A DNA stretch of 64,000 nt from Mayamaea pseudoterrestris (Eukaryota; Bacillariophyta; Bacillariophyceae; Sellaphorales; Sellaphoraceae). Location of the stretch: NCBI GenBank assembly GCA_027923505.1, contig BROI01000005.1:1116001-1180000 (forward strand), given 5' to 3'. Both the position numbers and the translations under genes were made by a program. Each line of letters starts with the position of its first letter. The stretch's first letter is position 1. Positions 37,971 to 47,430 of the stretch are shown piece by piece. The notes under the pieces are model-generated. The model did not search any database. It saw nothing but the letters and a program-made list of their open reading frames with translations, and had not been told where the DNA came from.

Positions 37971-39566
37971 CTACTTTTTCAGTTTCTCTTTCTTGTATGT
38001 TTCCTCCGCCTCAGCCCGCGTTGGAACAAGGTTGCTCAACCGCCAAGCCGTCTGCATCCAAGCCACTGAAATTATGGCACCAAGATACGACTTTTGCTGA
38101 AGCCCAAAGTTGCCGCTGCCGGCGATTTGAGCTATGGCAGAGATACCGAGCGACATGAGTGACTTTCCGAACCGATATCCAAACACACCAATTACCTCCT
38201 TCCCCAAAAAGCGACTCTCAAAGTCAAGCGGCACAAAAACCATTTCGTCCAGCATGCGTCGGACTGAATACTCGCTTACTTTCATGATAAGCAATGACGC
38301 GCTAACAATGGCAAGCGAAGGATGTTTTAAAGTCGACTGGAAAAAGGTAAATATCATGGTAATGAAAGGTACCACCCGCCAAAGATCTTTTGGTTCAAGA
38401 ATGGTCATTATGGGTGGAAGTATCACAATCTGGATAACCATGGTGATGATATTGACAAGTGAAAAGAACATCCCAACGTATCCCGCGCGCTCCGAGTCGT
38501 TTGGTATGGCCGATTCGAGTCGAGAGACGAAGATGACGTTCAATACCGTTGCCAATCCCTGGCTGGCTAAAATTTCCATAAACAGCGCTCCAAGGACCGG
38601 CACGCGAGCAAACAAATGCAATGCCTTCACAAACATGGATCCCTTGTGCTTGCCACGCTCGCTACTTTTGCTTCCAAACGCTCTGCGTCCCGCGCTGGCA
38701 GCCAGACGGGTTGATGCTTTGCGCTCCGTTGGCGTAAAGCCATACTTGTCGGATGTTTTGTAGGCTAGCGTCGAGAAGAACATGCTCATGAGTAGGGTCA
38801 CTGCAGTCGCCAAAGTAGCCCCCGCCAATCCTATACGATTGACCAGGGGCAGGACACAAACACCTCCCGCCGCACTCGCAATGGAGGTTAAACCAGCGAT
38901 CGGTCCGAACCATTTCGCCGACTGGTTTGGTGTCAATATCGACGCCAAAAATGACCAGAATTGACTTGAAAGCAGCTGAACGTACGCCTCTCTGAATATG
39001 AAGAGAGGACCCGATATTAGCTTGCTGACAGGTAATCCAGCAATGGAACAGCCAGTTTCCTCGGAAATCCCGAGTCCAATGGCGGAAATCGTCATGACAA
39101 TGGCGCAAAAGAAGGTTGATACACTTATCGCACCTCTCGGGCCAAGTCTTTCTAGCACACGAGAATAGCCCATGAGTAACACGAGCGAAACTGGTGAAAC
39201 GAAGGCCATGGCAAAAGGAAAGGCCCAAGAAAACCCTTTGTATCCTGTCGATGCCGATGTGAACAGCGAAACTGTCACTGGCCTAGCAATACTGTAGCCC
39301 CAGTAGTGGCAAGCCATGGCAACAGCAGTGAAAAAGGCAGCTTTTGCTTCTGGTGTCATGGAAATTCCAAGCAAGCGTACTCTTGATTGAGTGGTTGCAG
39401 CTCGTGCCGAGGCGCCGCCGGAAACCGACGTGATCCGTCGAACCACTGCATCCGACGCTACCTGCGCTGCCAAAAAGGTCGCTCCACCTCGACCAATGGA
39501 AAGTACATGTTGCAGTGTCGGAAGGTTCTGCGTTGCCAGTCTCGAAATTACCAATGCTCCCGTCAT
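37971..39566 (-). CDS. TLC-family (NTT-type) nucleotide transporter-like membrane protein
   Basis: 531 residues from ATG 39566; an in-frame ATG at 39752 would add 62 polar residues and is less likely. Eleven to twelve membrane helices are predicted by eye from about residue 80 onward, e.g. FSWAFPFAMAFVSPVSLVLL, GAISVSTFFCAIVMTISAIG and AGATLATAVTLLMSMFFSTL. The segment VQLLSSQFWSFLASILTPNQ with AKWFGPIAGLTSIASAAGG resembles the FW...AKRFYG block of ATP/ADP carriers of the TLC family, which in diatoms includes plastid and plasma-membrane nucleotide transporters. The N-terminal 70 residues have no clear ASAFAP site. The C-terminus is Lys-rich. Substrate unknown; a general major-facilitator protein is the alternative. 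Confidence 0.7.
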   Translation of the reverse strand: MTGALVISRLATQNLPTLQHVLSIGRGGATFLAAQVASDAVVRRITSVSGGASARAATTQSRVRLLGISMTPEAKAAFFTAVAMACHYWGYSIARPVTVSLFTSASTGYKGFSWAFPFAMAFVSPVSLVLLMGYSRVLERLGPRGAISVSTFFCAIVMTISAIGLGISEETGCSIAGLPVSKLISGPLFIFREAYVQLLSSQFWSFLASILTPNQSAKWFGPIAGLTSIASAAGGVCVLPLVNRIGLAGATLATAVTLLMSMFFSTLAYKTSDKYGFTPTERKASTRLAASAGRRAFGSKSSERGKHKGSMFVKALHLFARVPVLGALFMEILASQGLATVLNVIFVSRLESAIPNDSERAGYVGMFFSLVNIITMVIQIVILPPIMTILEPKDLWRVVPFITMIFTFFQSTLKHPSLAIVSASLLIMKVSEYSVRRMLDEMVFVPLDFESRFLGKEVIGVFGYRFGKSLMSLGISAIAQIAGSGNFGLQQKSYLGAIISVAWMQTAWRLSNLVPTRAEAEETYKKEKLKK

Positions 39567-39798
39567 GGTAGTTGATGGTACTTTCGTATGATGTGACAAG
39601 ATCAGCGGTGATGGTGGATCCAACTTTCCGCATGTATTGTCGTACCGGCACAACAATGTTGTCTCATTAGATACCGGTGCGACTAAAAAGTATTTGTGTG
39701 GGCGGTAGATGAACCCATTCGGCGCCCAAGTCGCTAAGGATCGTTCCATCATATTGCACTTTTGAGTCAATTAAGTACTATATCCATCTAATTGCCTG

Positions 39799-40860
39799 AT
39801 GAGCGGCGAGCGAACAACTAAGCGAAGCGCTGAAATTGCCGGATCAGGTGCCGTCAAGAGACTGCGAGTCGGTATTGACTCCAATGCTCACGACGGCGCA
39901 GCGTTAGATGAGGATGTGTCCTTTGTGGAATCTATGTTGGCTGTCCCACTCGATATTATCTACTATAAAGGACCAGGGACACGGGCCAAGCCACTGCTAA
40001 CACGAGCGGAAGCGCAGTGTCTTGTCTACGTCAGCTTGCTCGCGCATGAAGTTGATTCTCTGACTGCCATCACCGCCCAAGTTTGCGAGCACCGCCACGT
40101 TTATGATAGCTTTGCCGACAAGCTCCGGAAATGCAATCAAAATCAACGCCTAAATCCGCTATTGAGCATTCTGTACGTTCTTGGTCGGCAATTTCCCGAT
40201 CAAACTCTCGAAAAGATTAGGGTTGAGCTATTTTCGGCATCGTCGGAGCTCCGCCTGGTGCATGCAAATTTAAAACAATACTCTGAGCAGAACTGGGCAC
40301 TCTCGGAATCACTTTTGGATGCCGGTCCGGAAGGTGAAGATGTCGCTAAAGGAAAGCGCAAGCTTTCTGATATTCAAGACGAGCTTTGTGATCGCATTTC
40401 TGCATTGCTAGACGAGAGTAATGACAATGGCACCAAAGCCCTCGCCTTTCCTCCATGTGAAACCATGGCAGCATTCTGTCAGCGCATTATGAACCGCGTG
40501 GAAGTGTCGTCGCCGCCTCGAGCGTCGCAGCAGTCATCGGTTTTACTGTCTGTAAAGGGCCAGACGCAGGAATCGGAGCGATCTCACTTGGATGCACTTG
40601 CTGCGTCGTCCCACCCCCCGCGGCACCTCGAAAAGGAAAATGACGATCCTAGTCAGCAAGCGCCGCAACAACAACGAAACCTTAATGTTGCATCGCCGCA
40701 GGAGGAGTCGCCCATGTCGGGCAAAGACGAAGATGACAACTCGCCGATGCAGCGTTTACGCTATGGGCCTGAGACACAGTACGCTGCCGATGCTTTGAGC
40801 TCACTGATGGTAGTTGCGAGGGCACAGGCGCCGGACGGATCCAATCAAAGTGCAAAGTGA
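39799..40860 (+). CDS. Hypothetical protein, 353 aa
   Basis: Single exon from ATG 39799. I do not recognise the family. The N-terminus has a basic patch (GAVKRLRVG). Residues about 40-200 are helical (PLLTRAEAQCLVYVSLLAHE, RLNPLLSILYVLGRQFPDQT, YSEQNWALSESLLDAG) and could form a folded domain. The last about 130 residues are low-complexity, rich in Gln, Ser, Pro and acids, ending in the helix YAADALSSLMVVARAQA. There is no signal peptide or membrane helix. It is divergent from the transporter and convergent with the antenna gene (70 bp between stops). Confidence 0.65.
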   Translation: MSGERTTKRSAEIAGSGAVKRLRVGIDSNAHDGAALDEDVSFVESMLAVPLDIIYYKGPGTRAKPLLTRAEAQCLVYVSLLAHEVDSLTAITAQVCEHRHVYDSFADKLRKCNQNQRLNPLLSILYVLGRQFPDQTLEKIRVELFSASSELRLVHANLKQYSEQNWALSESLLDAGPEGEDVAKGKRKLSDIQDELCDRISALLDESNDNGTKALAFPPCETMAAFCQRIMNRVEVSSPPRASQQSSVLLSVKGQTQESERSHLDALAASSHPPRHLEKENDDPSQQAPQQQRNLNVASPQEESPMSGKDEDDNSPMQRLRYGPETQYAADALSSLMVVARAQAPDGSNQSAK

Positions 40861-40930
40861 TAACACGTAGACATATCTAATTTGAGGAAGAGGTGACTGG
40901 AAAACAAAGATAGTTTGCTATAATTGTGAT

Positions 40931-41806
40931 CTAGAAAGGAATAGCCTTTCCAAAAAGAAGGGTGTGCGTAATGGCACCGATGAAGGCAATCATTCCCAGT
41001 CGGGCATGAACAACCTCGCTCTCCTTGCGGTATCTAACTTGCTCAGGAGTCATCTTCTTTAACATGCCACCGTCGAGACCATAGTCCCCAGGTTCGCCAT
41101 CGCCATAGTGTAGGTAAAAGGTGGTCAACTCAAGGGCCGCAATGAAGAGGAAAATTTGCAGGTTGGCGGCAAAGCCAACACTGGATGGAGCTCCAAAGAT
41201 ATCCGTATTGGTAAACTGCTCACCTGGGACATGGATGCCTGATTGCTGCACGAGAATCCCAACGGTTGCTAGCATGGCCTTGAAGTTGAAATGCTCAAAA
41301 AGGTGAGTAAAATCGACCGGCGCATCTCGAAGTCATTGATCAAAACTTACAATGCGACCATTCTTAAGTTCGCCCCAGCGAGCGTACTTTAAGTCTGCCT
41401 GAATGTCAGACCTGTGAGGTGAGACAGAATAAATGCAATTCTAAGTGTTCACGTAAAGCGATGTGAGCGCGTGTGCGCTGTGCGCCCGTACAAAAATTAT
41501 AACTGTGAAAATGTGAAACGAACTTACAATCGCATTGGATCAAAACCCATATCTCCCGGCAAAGAGCCGTCAAGCTTGTCTGGTTTGACCAAAAATGGAA
41601 TCGACTTGGACATTTCCTCGGCATGAAGTGCAACTGCATTGGCCCGTGGTGCCTGTGGTTGGAAAAATATAAAGGGTGAGCGGAATAGTGCTCTTGAAAC
41701 GCGCGATTTTGTTGTTTCTTAAAGTTTGACTACACCATACCGTGGAGCGGGGTGCAAACGCCGAAGCGCTGGCCAACAAAGCGGCTACGATCGTGGACTT
41801 CATCAT
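40931..41806 (-). CDS. Fucoxanthin chlorophyll a/c-binding-type light-harvesting protein
   Basis: Thylakoid antenna protein. Four exons (41806-41741, 41652-41528, 41411-41351, 41278-40931; introns of 88, 116 and 72 nt) give 199 residues. The presequence is textbook: signal peptide [15 protein letters not shown] followed by AFAPRST. The LHC core includes [20 protein letters not shown], the first helix E78-L-K-N81-G-R83, the second helix [20 protein letters not shown], and the third helix E172-V-V-H175-A-R177. The Asn and His ligands are reversed relative to the usual order (His in helix one, Asn in helix three). Three introns is many for this window. A second Met three bases downstream (41803) is an equal start. 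Subfamily (Lhcf, Lhcr, Lhcx or other) cannot be fixed. Confidence 0.95.
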
Positions 41807-42323
41807 GGTAACAAATAGACGTTGTTTGACGAACACGACGAGGAATCAAGTTGATGGAAGATCGCGAGGATCATCTTCAAGAAGTGGTGACAAATCAGTT
41901 AAGGTTAAAGTTTAGCTGCATGACACGTCGACTTTGATTGGCAATCGAAAATGACTGGGTGCGCCATGGAGAGGACCTCTGCCGTATATATTACCGGTAC
42001 AGCTTATATGGCATTTCAGCAGCCAAAAAGTCTCTAGATCCTCGTCAAAGGTTGTTATTCCCTAGAGCAAAGGTATGTTAATGTTATTGCACACGCCCTT
42101 TAACCATCTATGACCCATTCGGCTTGGCGAGAAATATGAGCGAGGAAATAGATAGCAAAAACTATGCAATGAAAATGACATTGGTCGAGGGATAGTGACA
42201 TAAACAAAAGTCTAGCGGCAATGATTGGAAAATATGGGATTCTTGTGCCGTATTTATACGTCGTCAGACCGTATGCGGAAGAAATAATGGTTCCGTTAAA
42301 GCATACCTCATCCTTTGAGCTAA
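41807..42323. promoter_or_regulatory. Antenna-gene promoter region
   Basis: About 515 bp between the antenna start and the stop of the E(z) gene. On the minus strand it carries TACCGGTA (41992-41999) directly next to TATATA, about 185-200 bp before the ATG, which could form the core promoter. No gene is seen. Confidence 0.45.
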
Positions 42324-44309
42324 TTAGCAGGCCCTTCTCTTCCGCTTCCGGCCAAGGCTCTCTCCGGTCGGGTTTTTGAATAGTGTACCATAATCAATAG
42401 TTAACTCTGTTTGTTCACGAATGAAAACATTCGTCCAGATGCCAACTCGCTGAATGCCATGCGCAAACAAGATATCGGGCCGACAGTTTGGTTGATTAGC
42501 ATGATTCATGAACCGAATTACATTTCCTTTTCGTTTCGCGTCAATTGTTGCGTCGTTGCAGACGCCAAAAATATACGTCTTGCCTTGCTGGTCAGCTATC
42601 GACCCACGCCGCTCCGCCTCTTCGTGCGAAATAAATTCGCCCACATACTCTCCAACAAAGTCTCCCTTACCGAGTGCGTATTTATTGAAGCAGCCCCATC
42701 CTGCAATCTCCGATCTCGCTACTAGAAGCTTAACCTGTCGACCCATTGATATATTGTCATTTTGGCAGCGTTGTCCTTCGTCATTGTTCGGGTTTTGCTG
42801 TCGTAACGTTGGCGCTTGTCGCGGATCGGAGCAAGTGTCGCATTTGCAAAGGGCTGGATCGCATTCCCGACCCATGCTCAAGCATGTGCATTGATGTCGA
42901 GCGGTACAATGTCCCTGGCAATGGCACCCACGAAAATAGTTGATGCATTCTTCTCCGATGCAACAAGCGCTTGTGCAGAAGAGTTTATTATCTATACACG
43001 AGCAGTTCCCTTCGACACATGGGCCGTCATGAAAGCATGGTTGGAACAGCGGAAATTCCTGTTTACTTTTAACACTATCAAGAAACTTGATCACCTTTGC
43101 ATATTTTTTTACGGAGTAGTACTTTCCGTCCTTGACTGGACGCGGTCGTGTGGCTACGGCGTCCCAAGATGCGGCAATATCCTGTGCGACAAGGCCTTGC
43201 GCAGCAATAAATGTGGAGACTAAACTGACTGGAGCACGGAGGCAGTCAGCGACAAGTTCGATGTCTCCTGCGTAAATTGAGTATAAGCGAAGACACATAA
43301 TCTTTTGCGCTTCTGTTAATTGTTGTCCATGCCCCGTTTGAACATTGATCCGTGGAGGCAGTGCCGCAAGGCGTGGCAGAAAGGCGTCCTTCTTCATCGC
43401 AGCTGTTAGTTGCTGAGTAGGCGAAAGTTTCGGATATATACCATGAGTACTGCAGTCATACTTGTAGCATGTGGCACAGTATAGGTCACGATACGTGTTC
43501 ATGCACTTGGCGTACGCATCTTCCGAGTTGTTGACATCTATCGTTTGGTCGTCCTTGTCAAATTCGGCCATTTCATCGTGCGCATTGTCCGTTTCAAGTC
43601 CTTTCTTGCCACACAACTCATTCAAACGACAGCCGACAAGTTCGACGCTAGATTCTACCATCGCAGCCAGCAAAACTTTAATCGTATCCTTCTCATCGTC
43701 GGACAAATTTTGCCCGTTTATATCGCAGCGCTGCAGCGTCAAATCAATCAAAGATTCCTTTCTCTGCAATATGTGAGATACTCCGTGTAAAAGACGCTCT
43801 TCTCGTTGCTGTACCTCGTAATCTGCAAACAAACGCTCCTCGTCCTTATCTTCCAATCCATCGCCTAGATATGGAACGAATTTCAGTGCCTTTTCATCCG
43901 GTACGCTCAGATTGCTCTCCAGTGGAACGTAGGAGTTGTTGTCCGGAAGCGATGCAATGCCGGGAAGAAGAGTTAAACATTGTACGCGTTTGGTCTTGGT
44001 GCGTGGCTGGATCTGTTGCGATGTCACTTCAAAGTCAACGTGTCTGCCAGGGAGCGACTGTATTTCGTCGACAATTCTCGGCGATCCTACAATTTGCGTC
44101 GAGGGGCAATTACTGACAGCAACAGGACATTGGTTGGTTGTCTCAAGCATGAAGCTAAGCTGTGGCTTCGCAACTTGGCTATCAATCACAGGGCGAACAT
44201 GCGTTGAATGGATCTCGTCGAGTGTCTTGCTCTCGTGTGCTTTTAGTTCCTGTTCCGCTTCCTTGAAAGCCTTGCGAAGCATTGAGCCAATTTCAGCTCT
44301 TGACAACAT
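42324..44309 (-). CDS. E(z): Enhancer of zeste, H3K27 methyltransferase of PRC2
   Basis: Catalytic subunit of Polycomb repressive complex 2; adds methyl groups to histone H3 Lys27. 661 residues from ATG 44309, single exon. A SANT-like helical region is possible at about 330-400 (LTEAQKIMCLRLYSIYAGDI). The Cys-rich CXC domain spans about 425-493 (CFHDGPCVEGNCSC, CCIGEECINYFRGCHCQGHC, CTCLSMGRECDPALCKC). The SET domain follows at about 524-641: RSEIAGWGCFNKYALGKGDF, YIFGVCNDATIDAKRKGNVI, the cofactor/active-site block RFMNHANQPNC, and the catalytic Tyr in ELTIDYG. The order CXC-SET and the DATIDAKRKGN block mark E(z) rather than other SET families. The tail is basic (GRKRKRRAC). The N-terminal half is poorly conserved. 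Confidence 0.94.
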   Translation of the reverse strand: MLSRAEIGSMLRKAFKEAEQELKAHESKTLDEIHSTHVRPVIDSQVAKPQLSFMLETTNQCPVAVSNCPSTQIVGSPRIVDEIQSLPGRHVDFEVTSQQIQPRTKTKRVQCLTLLPGIASLPDNNSYVPLESNLSVPDEKALKFVPYLGDGLEDKDEERLFADYEVQQREERLLHGVSHILQRKESLIDLTLQRCDINGQNLSDDEKDTIKVLLAAMVESSVELVGCRLNELCGKKGLETDNAHDEMAEFDKDDQTIDVNNSEDAYAKCMNTYRDLYCATCYKYDCSTHGIYPKLSPTQQLTAAMKKDAFLPRLAALPPRINVQTGHGQQLTEAQKIMCLRLYSIYAGDIELVADCLRAPVSLVSTFIAAQGLVAQDIAASWDAVATRPRPVKDGKYYSVKKYAKVIKFLDSVKSKQEFPLFQPCFHDGPCVEGNCSCIDNKLFCTSACCIGEECINYFRGCHCQGHCTARHQCTCLSMGRECDPALCKCDTCSDPRQAPTLRQQNPNNDEGQRCQNDNISMGRQVKLLVARSEIAGWGCFNKYALGKGDFVGEYVGEFISHEEAERRGSIADQQGKTYIFGVCNDATIDAKRKGNVIRFMNHANQPNCRPDILFAHGIQRVGIWTNVFIREQTELTIDYGTLFKNPTGESLGRKRKRRAC

Positions 44310-44623
44310 ACTGGCAACTGAGTTCCCACTGATGTGTTCAGACGAGCAATACAGTAATGCAAGTCTCGGCACTTTAAGACAGGCCTGGATTTTTCACGTT
44401 CGATGGCTCGATGGTTCGTGTCGCATCAGCAACGCTACGACATTCGCACTAGCGCTGCCGTCAATTACTGTTTCTCTCGTCTCGTCAACTGTTACTGAAG
44501 AAGAGTACGCAGAAATGTGTATTTACAAAGGTAAAGATCAGTTGTAAATTAAAAAGGTTTAAGGTGGTATGGCGTATGGCATGCTCACTTTTCGCAGACA
44601 ATGCACATGCACTCAAAGCTCCA
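44310..44623. other. Intergenic region upstream of E(z)
   Basis: About 315 bp between two minus-strand genes. Some open frames run through it but no domain is visible. Confidence 0.4.
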
Positions 44624-45025
44624 TTAAACACTCATCATCATGGCCGATCTTGGTGTTTCTCTGTCGTCCATATTTAAATGTATCAAGTTCGGTGTAAAGG
44701 GGTCGTCGACTGGCCTTCGTCGTGGTAATTCTGGTGCTCGATTGTTGCCAAGAAGACCCGCACCGGACAGTAGATGGATTTCCTCGCTGCTCTTCGTCGA
44801 CGTCGACTTGGGCGACGACGAGACAAAGCGATTAACGCCTTCCACTCCATTTCCTCCGTTTGACGATAGACGCGCTAGTCGCTTCTGTCGTTGACGCTCC
44901 ATGGCTCGCTTGGCTCTATAAAAGTTTCCTATACAAAGGACTGTGACAAAGCCAACGATGAAGCACACGAAGATGGTCACAGCAATGATTTCATTAATGG
45001 ATCGTCCACGGGACGTGTGTGACAT
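44624..45025 (-). CDS. Small single-pass membrane protein, 133 aa
   Basis: ATG at 45025. Residues about 12-33 form one strong membrane helix (EIIAVTIFVCFIVGFVTVLC) followed at once by a basic stretch (YRAKRAMERQRQKRLARL), which would place the tail in the cytoplasm. The remaining about 85 residues are Ser/Arg/Pro-rich and likely disordered (RFVSSSPKSTSTKSSEE, RAPELPRRRPVDDPF). No signal peptide precedes the helix. The family is not recognised. The opposite strand is open for 84 codons but without domain logic. Divergent from the nucleostemin gene. Confidence 0.55.
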   Translation of the reverse strand: MSHTSRGRSINEIIAVTIFVCFIVGFVTVLCIGNFYRAKRAMERQRQKRLARLSSNGGNGVEGVNRFVSSSPKSTSTKSSEEIHLLSGAGLLGNNRAPELPRRRPVDDPFTPNLIHLNMDDRETPRSAMMMSV

Positions 45026-45365
45026 TTTCCTTTCGATCGCCTGTAGGAGTATTGATTAGTACTATTCGTCGGTACCCCAACAGAAGATGGGCGTTGCGGC
45101 CATGGTGGTGGTGGTTGGTGGAGTTTTTACACAGAAGATCGAAACTGTGTGAGGTGTGTCACTGTCAATCAATTCAGATGACCAATCATTTTACTTGTTT
45201 TCAATGACATCGGCGCGAAGTCAAAAGCGTCAGGGCATATATAATGGAAGTCATTTTGTGCCGCAAATCTTTCCCTGGCACTCATATCCTGTGGCGTCGC
45301 AGCCAATGGCTGACAAATTCTTTCGCAGCATAAAACTTTATCGTCGTCGGAAAGCAAGGTTGACC
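45026..45365. promoter_or_regulatory. Divergent promoter region, membrane protein / nucleostemin
   Basis: About 340 bp between two start codons. The plus-strand frame of the downstream gene is open into this region, with other ATGs, but the conserved protein starts at 45366. Confidence 0.4.
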
Positions 45366-47040
45366 ATGGTGAAGAAGAAGGGCAAGTCCAACCGCACAAC
45401 GCTTAAGGACAAGTATAAGATCCAAAGGCGAGTGACGGAGACTCAACGAAAGCGGAAAAAGCAAGGCAAGAAAGACAAAATTGATGGTGTCGTTCGCAAT
45501 AGTCATGTTTCAAAAAAGGATCCTGGCATTCCCAATAGCTGGCCGTTTAAGCAAGAATTGTTGAATGACATTAAAAAAGCCAAGGAAAAGCAACAACAGT
45601 CACAGCAAGAGCAGAAGGACAGAAGAAAAAGTGATCTTCGATCACTTCGAGAACATCAGGAAGCTGGAGGGTCAGCACGAACAGTCCAAGAGCTCATCGA
45701 CCAAGCGACGGTTGATCAAGCAAACTTTCAAGTTAAGACTGTTGATAAGGAAATTTCGGACGGATCTGTTTCAGCTGGGCAGCAGTCGCGTCGAGCGTAT
45801 TTACGCGAGTTGAAGAAAGTAGTTGACACGGCTGACGTTTTGCTGCAAGTGCTCGATGCGCGTGATCCAATTGCGTCGCGCATTCATCCCTCTATTGAGA
45901 GTGCCATCATGTCTCGTTCAGATAAGCGTATGGTTCTGGTGTTAAACAAGATCGATTTGGTACCAAAGGAAGCTGTTGGCTCGTGGTTGACCGCATTGAG
46001 GCGGTCGCATCCCACTATTGCCATCAAGGGCAATTCCTTAGAGCGACGATCCGATGGAGTTGCGGTTGGTGTGGCCGACGACTCTGCCTCGGTTGCAACG
46101 TCGACAGCATCATCTTCGGTGGGAGCCGACGGACTTTTGCAGCTGCTCAAGAACTATGCGAGGACTGGAGGCGGTGGCGGCAAGGGGAAAACAACCATTG
46201 TCGTTGGAGTGATTGGATATCCCAACGTCGGGTACGTATATACTTTGTCTACGGTTGTCAAGCTATCCTATTTGTACATTGTCTAAATATCCCATCTTTG
46301 CCTTTCCATGTAAGCGCAGTAAGAGTTCAATTATCAATGCACTTAAGCATACGCGCGCAGTGGGAGTCAGCCCTCGCCCGGGCTTCACCACAACTATGCA
46401 GGAAGTGATTCTTGATCGAAATGTTCGATTACTGGATAGTCCGGGCGTTGTATTTGATGATGATTCAGCCTTGCTCGGTAACTGCGTGGACGCTGAGTCG
46501 ATTGAAGATCCATTGCCTGCTGTTGAAGCCTTGCTGCAACGGTGCAATCACCAGAGTTTGCTCATGACTTACAACATTCCTGCCTTTCCACCGGGTGATG
46601 TCATGATGTTTTTGGCTATGGTGGCTCGCACCAAGGGTCGCGTGCTGAAAGGAGGCGTTCCAGACAAGGTTTCGGTTGCGCGAACAGTACTGAGGGATTG
46701 GAATAGTGGCAAAATTCCGTACTACACAGTGCCACCTCACACGGCTCAACCCGAAGTTGTCAATGATGCCAAGATTGTATCAAGCTTTGGCAAGGAATTT
46801 GACTTGACCAAGTTTGATGATGCTGTCTTGAATAATCTGAAAGACACTGATGAAATGGACTTTGTCAAGCTCGATGGCGTCGCGGAAGGACCTGATGTGT
46901 CGCTGAAAGCACTTGCCTTTTTGAGATCTGACGATCAGGATACATTAATGGATGAAGGTGACGAGACTAACGATGGAAATTTAGGTATGAAAAGAACGCA
47001 CTTGGCTCAGGTCGACGACTACGATTTTGATGAACTGTAA
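45366..47040 (+). CDS. GNL3: Nucleostemin/NUG1-type nucleolar GTPase (GNL3 family)
   Basis: Circularly permuted GTPase that assists 60S subunit maturation and export. Exons 45366-46231 and 46320-47040, over an 88-nt intron (GTACGT...GCGCAG), give 528 residues. The start at 45366 yields the family N-terminus MVKKKGKSNRTTLKDKYKIQ with a long basic region. Motifs appear in permuted order: G5-like DARDPIASR, G4 LNKIDLVP (about residue 191), G1 GYPNVGKSS (about 286-294) and G3 LDSPGVV. The intron splits the P-loop between GYPNVG and KSS. The YNIPAF...FLAMVARTKGR block is typical of the family, and the C-terminus is acidic. An in-frame ATG at 45303 exists but is less likely. Confidence 0.94.
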
Positions 47041-47430
47041 AAGTTGGAGCGGTTAGATGAAAGTTAGCGTAGTAAAAGATTCGCAGTATACACACTTCTG
47101 CATGCTACCAGTCATGAAAGTCGTAGAGTAGAAAATCAATGCTGATGCAATGCTGCGATGCGATGGCGTGAGATAGCTAACCTTCAAGTCAAACTAAAGA
47201 CTACCGTACCACCGGTACCTGCTGTGCGAGAAAGGCGGCTGAGCTCCAATCGGCGGCGGTTTTTCGTCGCTGCGACGCTCGAGGAACTCTCGTCGTCCTT
47301 GCTCTGTGCGATTGCGATGCTTGCTGCCAGTTGTTGTTTCGTTTTGCATCCACCTCGGAACACCTTCCAGACCTTTCGTTGCTCTAGAAGACCTTGACTA
47401 TATCATTCTCGCGCTGTAGGTTCAAGTGAC
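47041..47430. other. Intergenic region upstream of VPS37
   Basis: About 390 bp between two plus-strand genes. It contains GTACCACCGGTACC near 47206-47219, related to the TACCGGTA palindrome. A 79-codon frame at 47158-47397 has no recognisable feature. Confidence 0.4.

Noticed and set aside
39567-39752. N-terminal extension of the TLC-like transporter
   Set aside because: Polar residues with no presequence features; the inner ATG leaves a normal promoter spacing to the divergent gene.
47158-47397. 79-codon plus-strand frame before VPS37
   Set aside because: No homology or targeting features; lies in the VPS37 promoter region.
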